Counted from the stretch's first letter, positions 6,790 to 15,407 are shown. The stretch: 46,501 nucleotides of DNA from JARIHD01 sp041743655 (GCA_041743655.1 JBGTMJ010000058.1:1-46501); one strand, 5' to 3'. The notes: a model not told the origin generated them from the letters alone. Program-made: numbers and translations.

Positions 6790-7548
6790 TTAGCGGTGAA
6801 GCGCCTGGTCAATTGCAGCATTTAGTACCGGAGTCCAAAGCTCATAACCGCTCGCGTTTGGGTGGAAGTTATCAGATGCAAATAGTTCAGGATGGGCACG
6901 GAATGCAGGGCCAGTGCGTTCAGCAATTGGTGCAAAAGTAGCTTTCTGGTCATAGGCAAGCTGTGTAATCATCGCGTTTATAGCATTTGTACGAATACCG
7001 GCTATCAGGCGCAAAGGTTGTGGAATACGTGGAATGGCTCCCATATCCGGTGAGCCAGTTAGAATGATCCGCACATCGCTATTAGCTTGGCGCAATTGCT
7101 GAACGGTAGCGGTCAGCGAGCTGCGTACAGAATCAATAGCTGTCACGTGTGTGACATCGTTAGCAGCCACAGCTATCAACACCACGTCCGGTTTGTAAGC
7201 ACCGGCTTTACCAGCCTGATCGCTGACAACGTCTTGAGCGCGAGCCCCAGACACTGCAAAATTAACCCAAGTCACACGATACCTGTTTGCAAGATGGTGA
7301 GCGGTTGCCACCGCATATCCCTGGTTGTAGGTAGCCCCTTGGGCTATTGCCGTGCTGTCTCCTAGAATTGCATACGTGAGTCTCGTTCCGCTACCAATTG
7401 TCTGCGGGCTATGGGCGATGTTTGGTTGCGCTACGGGCGAGCCGTTCCACTTAAGCCATGCATACTCCACGGCTATACCTATACCCAGTAAGACAACAAT
7501 AAATCCTATTATCATACGCTTCTTATGGACAAACAAATATTTACGCAC
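6790..7548 (-). CDS. SGNH/GDSL-family hydrolase, membrane anchored
   Basis: A 252-aa protein. N-terminal transmembrane anchor (MIIGFIVVLLGIGIAVEYAW) followed by an SGNH domain on the outer side. Catalytic blocks: block I YAILGDSTAIAQG (nucleophile Ser), block II Gly in NFAVSGARAQD, block III Asn in VAANDVTHV, block V DNFHPNASGYELW (Asp and His). All four SGNH residues are present. These enzymes are esterases or lipases, sometimes acting on acetylated polysaccharide or peptidoglycan. Transcribed with or just upstream of the CNNM pair's convergent partner; no operon partner is obvious. Confidence 0.88.
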   Translation of the reverse strand: MRKYLFVHKKRMIIGFIVVLLGIGIAVEYAWLKWNGSPVAQPNIAHSPQTIGSGTRLTYAILGDSTAIAQGATYNQGYAVATAHHLANRYRVTWVNFAVSGARAQDVVSDQAGKAGAYKPDVVLIAVAANDVTHVTAIDSVRSSLTATVQQLRQANSDVRIILTGSPDMGAIPRIPQPLRLIAGIRTNAINAMITQLAYDQKATFAPIAERTGPAFRAHPELFASDNFHPNASGYELWTPVLNAAIDQALHR

Positions 7549-7570
7549 TTGAGCTTAATAATACACCTTT

Positions 7571-8629
7571 TTAGCCAGCCTGCTGCTTAACATGGTGGCC
7601 TTCACCGCGTATTTCGCCAACCAGTTCTTCCAGTACGTCTTCAAGTGTTATAACACCAAGTATCCTGCCACGTCCATTAACAACCTGAGCCAAATGTGAG
7701 CCAGAGCGCTGCATAGTAGTCAGGGCTATGCGCAGTGAATTGTTAGCCTTAACGATACTTAAGGCTCGTAATTCTCTGGCAGGGATAGCCCTGTCGCGCT
7801 CATCTCTATTAGCAGCAAGTACGTCTTTTACGTGTACATATCCGTGTAGCTCACCCCGTGCATTCTTAATGGGAAACCGTGAGTACCCTGTTTCAACTGC
7901 CAAGCGCTCAATATTTGCTGGTGTTGCTTCCTTTGCCAACACAACCACGACACTATCAAGCGGCAAAAGCACTGCACGCACACTGCGTTCGTCAAAGCGT
8001 AAAGCGCCACTTAGCAGCACGCCCTCATCCTCGCTGATAAGCCCTTCTCTGCGTGACTCTTCTACGAAGCCAGCTACTTCATCAGAAGTAAAGGTACTGG
8101 CTACTTCACCTTTAGGTTCTATATTAAATAGTCTAAGGCTACGGTTGGCGATATAGTTTAAAGCTGTCACAACAGGATGCAGTATACGCACGATGACTAC
8201 GAGTAATGGCGTCAACACCAAAGCAGTACGGTCCGGGTGGGTAAGTGCCAGGTTCTTAGGGACCATCTCTCCAATCACCACGTGGAAGTAGACCATAACC
8301 GTGAGGGCAACCGCAAACGAAACAGGATGCAATAGGTATTCAGGTATACCAGCTTGATGGAATGGTCCTTCTAGCAAGTGGGCAATAACCGGCTCACCGA
8401 CCGCACCAAGCCCTAACGAACAGAGGGTAATACCTAGCTGTGCCCCTGCCAGCATTAACGAAACTTTCTCCATGGCCCCAAGTGTTATGCGTGCCGCCTT
8501 CGAACCGCTACGGGCCCGCAGCTCAATAGAGCTACGTCTGGCAGTTATGAGTCCGAATTCCGCACCCACAAAGAAAGCATTGCCCAACAATAAGAACAGG
8601 GCAAGAGCCAATGCAACTTCAACATTCAT
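7571..8629 (-). CDS. CNNM/CorC-type membrane protein (DUF21 + CBS), short form
   Basis: A 352-aa protein. The N-terminal DUF21/CNNM domain has about four membrane helices (ALALALFLLLGNAFFVGAEF; SFAVALTVMVYFHVVIGEMVPKNLA), and a C-terminal CBS pair includes SRFPIKNARGELHGYVHVKDV and GRILGVITLEDVLEELVGEI. Family members are Mg2+ exporters or transport regulators, once called hemolysins. It lacks the C-terminal CorC_HlyC domain found in its neighbour. Its start overlaps the stop of the 454-aa paralog (ATGA), so the two are translationally coupled and may form a hetero-oligomer. Confidence 0.9.
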   Translation of the reverse strand: MNVEVALALALFLLLGNAFFVGAEFGLITARRSSIELRARSGSKAARITLGAMEKVSLMLAGAQLGITLCSLGLGAVGEPVIAHLLEGPFHQAGIPEYLLHPVSFAVALTVMVYFHVVIGEMVPKNLALTHPDRTALVLTPLLVVIVRILHPVVTALNYIANRSLRLFNIEPKGEVASTFTSDEVAGFVEESRREGLISEDEGVLLSGALRFDERSVRAVLLPLDSVVVVLAKEATPANIERLAVETGYSRFPIKNARGELHGYVHVKDVLAANRDERDRAIPARELRALSIVKANNSLRIALTTMQRSGSHLAQVVNGRGRILGVITLEDVLEELVGEIRGEGHHVKQQAG

Positions 8630-9990
8630 GCTGCACCCTCCGCGTAATTTCCGTTATCTTCTTCACGGTCCCGAAGTTCCATGCGGATTCGGTCCACACG
8701 CCAACCGTCCATACGCTCTACTGTCAGAATAGCCAGGTGTTTTTTACGCTCACGATTGGTTACAGGCAGATTGACAGCATCGCCAACAATTGGCATGCGT
8801 TCCAACCTGTCCGCAATCAAGCCGCCCACCGTTTCAAACTCATCATCTTCAGGTAACAATATCTCTAGCCGTTGTGCAATCTCATCGGGTCGTAACAAGC
8901 CTGACAGTACCCACACGTTAGCCTCCCGTTTGCGTATGCTTGGCCCACCGCGATCGTGTTCGTCCTGCACTTCACCCACCAGTTCTTCAAGTAAATCTTC
9001 TATAGTCACCAAGCCATCGACACCACCAAATTCGTCAACCACGACAGCCATATGGGAGCCACCTTTGCGGAGTATATCAAGTAAGGATTCAAGCTGGATG
9101 CTTGACGGAACGATAAATGGTTGGCGCATAATTTGCTTTACTTGTACTTTTTCACGCTCTGCATGTGGTACTGCTACTGCTTGTTTGATGTGTACTACAC
9201 CCACGATATCATCGGGATTCTTGCCGCTTACCGGAAATCGGGAAAGCCCGGTACTGCGCGCCAATGCCATGACATCTGCAGCAGACTGATCCGCCATAAC
9301 GGTGCGCATACGTATACGGGGCGTCATAACATCAAGAGCGGTCAGGTCGCCAAAAGTCAGTGAACGCTCTAGCATAATGGCCATTTCCCGGGGCAACGTG
9401 CCTTTATCAGCCGAACGGCGCACAAGCGAAGCTAACTCATCTGCCGACCGCGCAGAAGCCAGCTCTTCCTGCGGCTCGACACCCATACGGCGCAGTAAAT
9501 AGTTCGCGCTGCCGTTTAAGAAGCGGATTGGGTATTTCATGGCTGCGCTGAATGACCGCTGCATGCCCTGCACAGTTTTAGCTGTCGCAAGCGGCCGGGC
9601 AATTGCCAGGTTCTTAGGCACCAATTCACCAAACAACATGGTAATAACCGCAGCTAAGAGCACGCCGAGTACAATTGCCACGCCAGGTACTGCCAATTCA
9701 GGTACGCCCACCAGTTGTAGCGGCCGACGAATCAGTGAGGCTATCGCTGGCTCAGCCAGGAGACCAATCGATAGATTGGTGATCGTAATACCCACCTGTG
9801 CCCCTGAGAGTTGAGTGGATAGTGTCTTAAGAGCCTGGACAACACCCTGAGCCCGCTTGTCTCCTTTGGCGGCCAGGCGTTCAACCGAAGATCGATTGAC
9901 GGTTATAAAAGAGAACTCAGCCGCCACAAACACCCCGCATGCCAACACAAGCAGCAAGGCTATGCACAGTAACAATATAGTCATATGCAA
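8626..9990 (-). CDS. CNNM/CorC-type membrane protein, long form
   Basis: A 454-aa protein: DUF21 membrane domain (VFVAAEFSFITVNRSSVE; LGVLLAAVITMLFGELVPKN), two CBS repeats (MTPRIRMRTVMAD...LSRFPVSGKNPDDIVGVVHI; HMAVVVDEFGGVDGLVTIED) and a C-terminal CorC_HlyC domain (WVLSGLLRPDEIAQRLEILL...GGLIADRLERMP). The family transports or senses Mg2+ and other divalent ions. First gene of a two-gene operon. A possible promoter lies upstream with TATAAT at 10082-10087 and a TTGCTT 18 bp before it, giving a leader of about 90 nt. Confidence 0.92.
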   Translation of the reverse strand: MHMTILLLCIALLLVLACGVFVAAEFSFITVNRSSVERLAAKGDKRAQGVVQALKTLSTQLSGAQVGITITNLSIGLLAEPAIASLIRRPLQLVGVPELAVPGVAIVLGVLLAAVITMLFGELVPKNLAIARPLATAKTVQGMQRSFSAAMKYPIRFLNGSANYLLRRMGVEPQEELASARSADELASLVRRSADKGTLPREMAIMLERSLTFGDLTALDVMTPRIRMRTVMADQSAADVMALARSTGLSRFPVSGKNPDDIVGVVHIKQAVAVPHAEREKVQVKQIMRQPFIVPSSIQLESLLDILRKGGSHMAVVVDEFGGVDGLVTIEDLLEELVGEVQDEHDRGGPSIRKREANVWVLSGLLRPDEIAQRLEILLPEDDEFETVGGLIADRLERMPIVGDAVNLPVTNRERKKHLAILTVERMDGWRVDRIRMELRDREEDNGNYAEGAA

Positions 9991-10081
9991 CCTACGCTAC
10001 GCAATTACGAGCAACCATGTCAGCAAACCAAAGAGTGTTCAAGGATGTGTGTACGATTAAAACCATATACTTTTCAGAGAA

Positions 10082-10111
10082 ATTATACCTCAGGGCTACT
10101 CTAAAAAGCAA
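10082..10111 (-). promoter_or_regulatory. Possible promoter of the CNNM operon
   Basis: On the reverse strand TTGCTT, an 18-bp spacer, and TATAAT (10082-10087). It is the best promoter match upstream of the 454-aa gene. Confidence 0.4.
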
Positions 10112-10125
10112 ACGCTTGTCAAGGT

Positions 10126-10263
10126 TCAACACGTCGAGGACACTTCTGTCTCTAGTTTGGCTTGATGGGGCCGGTAGTCGTGGTATTTGTGTAACCGGCT
10201 ATCGATGAGCAGTTGCTGGTTGTGTTTGTCGAGTGTGACACCACCGCGCTGTATATACTCTCG
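10126..10263 (-). pseudogene. Remnant of a DDE transposase/integrase C-terminus
   Basis: The reverse strand encodes REYIQRGGVTLDKHNQQLL, then LHKYHDYRPHQAKLETEVS and a stop. The YHDYRPHQ motif near the end matches the YN-x-x-RPHQ-AL signature of integrase-core transposases (IS3/IS481 types). An in-frame TAG at 10264-10266 lies just upstream and no start, catalytic DDE residues or terminal inverted repeats are present, so this is a decayed fragment. Traces of related sequence may continue to about 10350 in another frame. Confidence 0.45.
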
Positions 10264-10350
10264 CTAAGACTTCCGCCCAATGTATGAAGGCGGATTCCAG
10301 GCCACGATTCGCGTGATGCAAGAGTGGCTTAACCAGAAAAGGCTAGAGTA

Positions 10351-11058
10351 TTAGCGGTATTCCGGGTTCTCGAAGTCAAAGCGGCTGCCTGCATCCCACT
10401 CACTGCGTTGATTACCGTATGCGGGCAAGCCGCCAGCTTTCTTAAGCATCTGCGCCAAATGCATCAGATTCCAAGTCATAAAAGTGGCATTGCGGTTAGT
10501 GAAGTCATTTTCGGGGCCGCCAGAACCCTTATCGAGATAACTAGGGCCGGGGCCTACTTCGCCGATCCAACCGGCATCAGCTTGTGGCGGGATAACACAG
10601 CCGAGGTGCTGCAAACTATACAGAACGTTGGATGAACAGTGCTTAATGCCGTCTTCATTGCCAGTGATGATGCAGCCCCCAACTTTGCCGTAATAAGCAT
10701 ACTGTCCTTGCCCATTGAGTTCGCTTGAACAAGCGTATAACCGCTCAATAATCTTCTTGGTCTGCGAACTATTGTCGCCCAGCCAGATTGGCCCGGCGAT
10801 CACTAAAATGTCCGCAGCCTTAACTTTTTTATATAACTCGGGCCACTCATCAGTTTCCCAACCATATTTACGCATGTCAGGATACACGCCAGTAGCGATG
10901 TCGTGATCAATCGGTCGAATTACTTCGACTTCCACACCATGCTTCTGCATGATTTTCTGACTGACAGTAATCAAGCCTTCGGTGTTACTCACCTCGGGAG
11001 ATTTTTTGAGTGTACAATTAAAAAACAGCGCTTTCAAATTAGAAAAATCCCATTCCAT
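10351..11058 (-). CDS. Flavodoxin-fold NAD(P)H-dependent oxidoreductase
   Basis: A 235-aa protein of the NADPH-dependent FMN reductase/flavodoxin_2 type. LKALFFNCTLKKSPEVSNTE is the first beta strand and FMN phosphate loop, ADILVIAGPIWLGDNSSQTKK is the second flavin-contacting loop, and KVGGCIITGNEDG follows. It should transfer electrons from NAD(P)H via FMN to a quinone, azo or other acceptor. Cytoplasmic. It lies downstream of, and on the same strand as, the glutaredoxin-like and DipZ-like genes, about 100 nt away, suggesting a shared redox role. An ACTCTCCTTAT/AAGGAGAG Shine-Dalgarno is placed properly before ATG at 11058. Confidence 0.88.
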   Translation of the reverse strand: MEWDFSNLKALFFNCTLKKSPEVSNTEGLITVSQKIMQKHGVEVEVIRPIDHDIATGVYPDMRKYGWETDEWPELYKKVKAADILVIAGPIWLGDNSSQTKKIIERLYACSSELNGQGQYAYYGKVGGCIITGNEDGIKHCSSNVLYSLQHLGCVIPPQADAGWIGEVGPGPSYLDKGSGGPENDFTNRNATFMTWNLMHLAQMLKKAGGLPAYGNQRSEWDAGSRFDFENPEYR

Positions 11059-11154
11059 ACACTCTCCTTATCTTTGTATGATACCAGACGCAGCTACAAA
11101 ATGTTGTAGCGCTAAACGTTTACATTGCCATCTGTGGATTGTTTCAGCACGGTG

Positions 11155-11403
11155 TTATAACCCGAGTGCTCTTTTAAACTTGCCCTGGTCAAAGCCAGCT
11201 ATTTTAGTTTCAACCCCTTGATCATCCTTAACGATACTGAAGGGCACGCCGATCATGCCGTCATTGACGCTCATGAATTCTGCCATAATGACCGGATCCT
11301 CATCAGTAATCTTTTTGGTGTAGGCGATACCTTGCTTTTCAAGCCACCCAGTCAGGGCGTGGCAAGCGCTGCAGGTTGAGGTAGAATAGATGATAGTTTG
11401 TAT
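11155..11403 (-). CDS. Glutaredoxin-like protein with apparent ATA start
   Basis: An 82-aa thioredoxin-fold protein. QTIIYSTSTCSACHALTGWL has the glutaredoxin N-terminal strand and a CSAC active site; GVPFSIVKDD supplies the cis-proline strand, and GFDQGKFKRALG the C-terminal helix. It has no ATG, GTG or TTG start before the active site: after the stop of the DipZ gene comes GAAAGG, and ATA is 6 nt further. ATA at 11401-11403 fits both the spacing and the family's usual first residue; ATT six nt earlier is the alternative. Only 18 nt separate it from the DipZ gene, so it is in the same operon. It probably handles cytosolic thiols or protein disulfides. Confidence 0.78.
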   Translation of the reverse strand: MQTIIYSTSTCSACHALTGWLEKQGIAYTKKITDEDPVIMAEFMSVNDGMIGVPFSIVKDDQGVETKIAGFDQGKFKRALGL

Positions 11404-11421
11404 GATAATCCTTTCTTTAGG

Positions 11422-13122
11422 TTAGCTCCCAAAGGTGAAGACGTTTAGTTCGACACCTTCTGGAACGGTTAGCTCAATAATGATACCACTGGTAAACTTC
11501 GGAAAAGAAGCCAAACGGTAAAGCTTTGCTTCACTCATTAGTACCCGGCTGTCTTTGACATCAGCTCCGGCTGAGTCAGTACTGCTTATCGGCTGTCCAT
11601 CCAGACGCAAGGTGATACCGCGCTGGTTAGAAGATCCACCAACGATATACACGTTCTTAGCCGCAACCTGGAATCGTAGCGTGCTATTACCCCGGGCAAT
11701 AATCTTTTCGCCGCGCACCTCCCATGTGCCCCCAAGGGCCCACTGATTTTTTGCTAATGCGTTCGGGAGTGTAAACGTCTGTACTGGTGCAGCTGCCAGC
11801 GCCGGACTGCCTGCATAATTGCTGGCACGTTGGCTACCGAGGTATGTTTCAGGCGTTTGCTGCTGGTTTACTGGCATATCATCGCTGTTGTCTATAGCCC
11901 TGGTATCGAGCCGGACACCATTTTCAATCAATAACTGCCTGATTGCTTCTTCCGACTCTTTATATTTGCCTTCGCCTTCATGTATCCGGCGCACTTTCCC
12001 GTCCGCATCAATTAAGTAGCTCGATGGCCATGACCGGTTATTGTAAGCATTCCACGTCGAGAAGTCGTTATCAAGGGTTACCGGATAGCTCAGACGCTGG
12101 TCTTTCACACCTTTCTGCACGTTTGCGAGCAATTTCTCAAATGCGAACTCTGGTGCATGAACCCCGATCACCACGAAGCCGTCGTTCTTATACGTCTGGT
12201 ACCATTTTTCAATATAGGGATTATTGCGTATACAGTTGATACACGAGTATGTCCAGAAATCAACCAGTACAATCTTGCCTTTCAGTTCTTCAATGGTCAG
12301 TGGCCTGCTGTTAATCCAGTCCTGAAGGCCGACTAGCTCCGGCGCATCATATGGTTTTACATTGAACAGTTTGCTTTCATCAATTTCGTTGCCGGACTTA
12401 GGCAGGAACTGTGAGCTCAAAGCGTCAAAGTTAAATGGCGTATGTTGGGAGACCCAGGTTTGAAAACGCTTGTCATAACCCGTAGCTATCAGAAGCCCAA
12501 CAACAATAAATAATATTGCTATGGTGCGCTGGAACCAGCCTTTAGGGTTGCTGGCAAATTTAATCTTTCCAATAAAGCTTTGCCCATAGTAGCCAATGAG
12601 CAGCAGTACCAGACTCAGCCCTAGCACGTAGGCAATTATATAACCGAAAGCCTGCACGAAATTGACTGGCAAGACAGTTGCTAGAATATAGGCGTATACC
12701 GGGCTGCAGCTGGAAAATACTGGCCCTAGGGCAGCACCAGTGATAATCGGACCGGCCAGACTACTCTTATTCCTGTAGCCTTTGCCCAATAAACCTTGGG
12801 CACGCTGTTCAATACCGAGGCGGGCAATTATCTGGGCATATACGGTGGGGAAGAGTGTCAGAAGCCCGAGCATTATAATGATCCCGCCGGAGAAATACGT
12901 TATCGATTGTGGTGGTATATTGACTAACAAACTGGTCGCTTTAAGAAGCAGGGTAAAGACAACGAGGGAGACTGCCAAAGACATGGCAATGACAACCGGA
13001 CGCTTCTTGTCCTTTGTATCACCCGTGACGGAACCACCGATAATAATCGGCAGTAAAGGTAGGACACAAGGTGCCAGCACAGTGAGCATACCAGCTAAAA
13101 AGGCACCAAACAGCAGAAACAT
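11422..13122 (-). CDS. DipZ-like CcdA-thioredoxin fusion protein
   Basis: A 566-aa protein. Residues 1-215 form a CcdA/DsbD-type membrane domain with six helices and two cysteines in conserved contexts (TVLAPCVLPLLPIIIGG; GAALGPVFSSCSPVYAYIL). A TlpA-like thioredoxin domain (about 270-415) carries CxxC as YSCINCIRNN. The C-terminal 150 residues form a beta-rich domain as in mycobacterial DipZ. The protein should carry reducing equivalents across the membrane and reduce extracytoplasmic disulfides. First gene of an operon with the glutaredoxin-like gene. Confidence 0.9.
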   Translation of the reverse strand: MFLLFGAFLAGMLTVLAPCVLPLLPIIIGGSVTGDTKDKKRPVVIAMSLAVSLVVFTLLLKATSLLVNIPPQSITYFSGGIIIMLGLLTLFPTVYAQIIARLGIEQRAQGLLGKGYRNKSSLAGPIITGAALGPVFSSCSPVYAYILATVLPVNFVQAFGYIIAYVLGLSLVLLLIGYYGQSFIGKIKFASNPKGWFQRTIAILFIVVGLLIATGYDKRFQTWVSQHTPFNFDALSSQFLPKSGNEIDESKLFNVKPYDAPELVGLQDWINSRPLTIEELKGKIVLVDFWTYSCINCIRNNPYIEKWYQTYKNDGFVVIGVHAPEFAFEKLLANVQKGVKDQRLSYPVTLDNDFSTWNAYNNRSWPSSYLIDADGKVRRIHEGEGKYKESEEAIRQLLIENGVRLDTRAIDNSDDMPVNQQQTPETYLGSQRASNYAGSPALAAAPVQTFTLPNALAKNQWALGGTWEVRGEKIIARGNSTLRFQVAAKNVYIVGGSSNQRGITLRLDGQPISSTDSAGADVKDSRVLMSEAKLYRLASFPKFTSGIIIELTVPEGVELNVFTFGS

Positions 13123-13163
13123 GTCTCTACCTCGCTTCTTAAAATTATCTTGTTAAACTCAAA

Positions 13164-13197
13164 ACTCCCGCGCCCTCACACAGTTAAGCGCGGGAGT
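13164..13197 (-). terminator. Rho-independent terminator after the fasciclin gene
   Basis: Ten-bp GC-rich stem (ACTCCCGCGC / GCGCGGGAGT) with a 14-nt loop, followed on the reverse strand by TTTTGAGTTT. It separates the fasciclin gene from the DipZ-like gene. Confidence 0.85.
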
Positions 13198-13218
13198 CTC
13201 CATCTAAGTAGAGAAAGC

Positions 13219-13854
13219 CTACTCAGGCATTAGCACACTGTCAATAACATGTGTCACGCCATTGCTTGAGATAATGTCTGCAGTCTCAATGCCCACAACA
13301 CTACCTTTTGCATCTTTGATTTTAACTGCGTTGTCCTGGTTAATAGGAGTCAACACTGCACCTTGTACGGTTGTAAGGGTCTCACCCTTTTGTGCCATGA
13401 CTTTTAAGTCAGCGCTTGTGTATGTACCGGCCACAACGTGGTAGGTCAGAATACTAACGAGAGTGCTTTTGTTTTCGGGCTTCAACAATGTGTCGACTGT
13501 GCCAGTAGGCAACTCTTCAAACGCACCGTTGTTTGGCCCAAAAACGGTAAACGGGCCTTCACCTTTTAATGTTTCGACTAGACCAGCAGCCTTAACAGCA
13601 GCCACTACCGTACTAACATTAGCGGCGTTAGCGGCATTGTCTACAATGTCTAGCGTTCGAACCATTTTTGCGCCACCGACAGTTACGCCATCACTGGACT
13701 CATCTTTTGTCATGCTCGTTTCAGTTTTCGACGAACTATCTCGCTTATCATCTTTGTTATTACCCATCGCGTAGCCAACCATACCGCCCACCAGCAAGGC
13801 AACGACGGCGGTGACTACGATAGCCATCATTTTATTATTACCTGTATTCTCCAT
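13219..13854 (-). CDS. Fasciclin (FAS1) domain protein, membrane anchored
   Basis: A 211-aa protein. N-terminal membrane anchor (MMAIVVTAVVALLVGGMVGYA), a low-complexity Lys/Asp/Ser linker (residues 30-60), then one FAS1 domain: ISTVVAAVKAAGLVETLKG-type H1 helix, EGPFTVFGPNNGAFEELP (H1 motif), LTYHVVAGTYTSADL, and SNGVTHVIDSVLMPE (H2 motif). FAS1 domains mediate adhesion outside the cell. A strong Shine-Dalgarno AGGAGG precedes the ATG. It is divergent from the MarR gene across a palindrome at 13901-13918, so it is a plausible MarR target. Confidence 0.92.
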   Translation of the reverse strand: MENTGNNKMMAIVVTAVVALLVGGMVGYAMGNNKDDKRDSSSKTETSMTKDESSDGVTVGGAKMVRTLDIVDNAANAANVSTVVAAVKAAGLVETLKGEGPFTVFGPNNGAFEELPTGTVDTLLKPENKSTLVSILTYHVVAGTYTSADLKVMAQKGETLTTVQGAVLTPINQDNAVKIKDAKGSVVGIETADIISSNGVTHVIDSVLMPE

Positions 13855-13900
13855 ATAACCTCCTGAGCTATATTTAAGTAGTGAAAGGTGTTACAATTTA

Positions 13901-13918
13901 TTTACTTTATTAAGTAAA
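13901..13918. promoter_or_regulatory. Palindrome between fasciclin and MarR genes, candidate operator
   Basis: TTTACTT, 4-bp centre, AAGTAAA. MarR proteins typically bind 16-20-bp dyads and control the divergent gene and themselves. It lies upstream of the MarR -10-like TAGTAT near 13929. Confidence 0.5.
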
Positions 13919-13944
13919 CATAAATTGATAGTATTACCTTTTGT

Positions 13945-14418
13945 ATGGACAAGTCAATAAAAAATTTACTAAACGGCGGTGACCTGAGCGATATTACTAC
14001 TTACCAAGCTGGTGCAGCCCAAGCCGCGGTTCATCGTTCGCTGCAGAAACACTGCGACGAGATACTCATGCCGTATGGTATTAGTAAGATGCAATGGCTC
14101 GTTATTGGTACCGTGCTCGACGAAAGAATCACGGGCATACGCATAACCGACCTTGCGCGTAAGCTTGGTACGACTCTTCCTTATATGACCAATACACTGA
14201 ATATTCTCGAAGCGAAGGGATTCCTTTCAAGGATTGGTAATGGGAACGATAACAGATCGAAGCTCGTTAGTATCAATAGTGGCTTTGTTCCAAAATGCGC
14301 AGAAATAGAACGCACTTTACGCCAGAAGTTACGTGAGTCTGTTTACGCGCGAGTTACCCCGGCTGATTTCCGTGCTTATATGAAAGTTCTCTACCAACTT
14401 GCCGAGATTGACCGTTAA
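13945..14418 (+). CDS. MarR-family transcriptional regulator
   Basis: A 157-aa protein with the winged-helix MarR fold: ISKMQWLVIGTVLDE (helix 2), ITDLARKLGTTLPYMTNTLNILEAKGFLSRI (helix-turn-helix, residues 70-100), and the wing GNGNDNRSKLVSIN with its DxR motif. C-terminal helices serve dimerisation. MarR proteins respond to small phenolics or oxidants. A likely operator lies in the divergent promoter. Given the neighbouring redox and fasciclin genes, an oxidative or envelope-stress role is plausible but not shown. Confidence 0.88.
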   Translation: MDKSIKNLLNGGDLSDITTYQAGAAQAAVHRSLQKHCDEILMPYGISKMQWLVIGTVLDERITGIRITDLARKLGTTLPYMTNTLNILEAKGFLSRIGNGNDNRSKLVSINSGFVPKCAEIERTLRQKLRESVYARVTPADFRAYMKVLYQLAEIDR

Positions 14419-14626
14419 ATTGCCGTACAGTGTCTTAATGCGCCAGATCACGAAGTCATAGCTACCATCTTGCCAACGTGCTGCTAAGGCCAGTTGGCCT
14501 AAGTTACACTTCTATTGTTCTCTCTGGTATATCAAAAGGCTCAGAGCTGCGCCTCTGGCGCCTGAACGTGACGACGCTTTTCCTGTAGGATCGCTCAACA
14601 AGTGCTGAATCCTGACCACGTGTAGG
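14419..14626. other. Intergenic region, no feature seen
   Basis: Convergent space between the MarR gene and the 207-aa gene. Short palindromes such as GGCCAGTTGGCC are present, but no clear terminator, RNA gene or ORF. Confidence 0.3.
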
Positions 14627-15250
14627 CTATGGTTGCTTTTTACGTGCTGCGTCGGCAAGAGCCAACATTAGTTGGTCTGCTAGGTCGGATGGAGTAATAT
14701 TCGGTTCTGCCCTTTGAAATAGGTCAAATAGGTCAAACCACCGGTATATCTTATCGGGTTTCGGATCCCTTGCCGGGGCATGTGAGACTTTAAAAGCTAC
14801 TGGATCGTCCTGGGGGTCGGCATGCTGAATCAAAAAGCCATAACGTTTTCCCACATTTCTTCCCGCATACAGCTTGCCAGGACTCACAATAACAGCTGCG
14901 CCACTTTCGTAATCACCAATAATGCGGCAGTTGACCCTGTCACCAAGCCTTACCACACCGGCAATTCCCGACAGAAGGCAGACACCTTTGACGGTTCCGT
15001 CCCAGCGGTGACCGGCCTTGCTATCATCTTCTATCGGCTCAACAAGCTTAGAAATTATATCCGCGACCTCCTGATAGGTATCAGGGAACTGCGTGTTCCG
15101 CAACTGCTCTTTCATAGTCAAACATTTTAAAGATAGACGACCATACTGCACATACGGTTCACCGTCGTTACTTATGAGATTCCTAGCTTCTATTTCATCG
15201 ACAGGGCCTTCGGACCCAGCAGAATTCATGTGATAGTTATCGGGCGTCAT
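14627..15250 (-). CDS. Hypothetical protein
   Basis: A 207-aa soluble protein without a recognised family. The middle has a beta-rich stretch (GTVKGVCLLSGIAGVVRLGD; NCRIIGDYESGAAVIVSPG; GKRYGFLIQH) and the C-terminus is helical (NITPSDLADQLMLALADAARKKQP). No membrane segment or catalytic motif is apparent. A closely spaced 29-codon ORF upstream may be in the same transcript. An internal ATG (MNSAGSEG) could be an alternative start. Confidence 0.55.
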   Translation of the reverse strand: MTPDNYHMNSAGSEGPVDEIEARNLISNDGEPYVQYGRLSLKCLTMKEQLRNTQFPDTYQEVADIISKLVEPIEDDSKAGHRWDGTVKGVCLLSGIAGVVRLGDRVNCRIIGDYESGAAVIVSPGKLYAGRNVGKRYGFLIQHADPQDDPVAFKVSHAPARDPKPDKIYRWFDLFDLFQRAEPNITPSDLADQLMLALADAARKKQP

Positions 15251-15269
15251 TGGTTGAGACCACCATTAA

Positions 15270-15359
15270 CTATACCTTGCCTGATAAGGATTTTTTCGGC
15301 GTTAACCTAACATCTCCCCAGATTTCTCTTGCCTCAAGCAGTAACTCATCGATAGTCAT
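15270..15359 (-). CDS. 29-aa ORF, possible leader peptide or truncated N-terminus
   Basis: MTIDELLLEAREIWGDVRLT, then nine residues to TAG. A TATGCT -10 element lies 6 nt before the ATG, the same leaderless arrangement as nearby genes. The sequence resembles the N-terminus of a small helical protein that has lost its C-terminal part. It ends about 20 nt before the 207-aa gene. It may be a leader peptide, a remnant or chance. Confidence 0.35.
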   Translation of the reverse strand: MTIDELLLEAREIWGDVRLTPKKSLSGKV

Positions 15360-15407
15360 ATATTTAGCATAGCACTATTGATACCTATGTTTGACTCGCC
15401 ATTACGA

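Noticed and set aside
8681..9289. Long plus-strand frame of about 200 codons
   Set aside because: It lies antisense to the CNNM/CorC gene, shows Ser/Thr/Pro-rich composition without any domain, and the opposite frame has clear family motifs.
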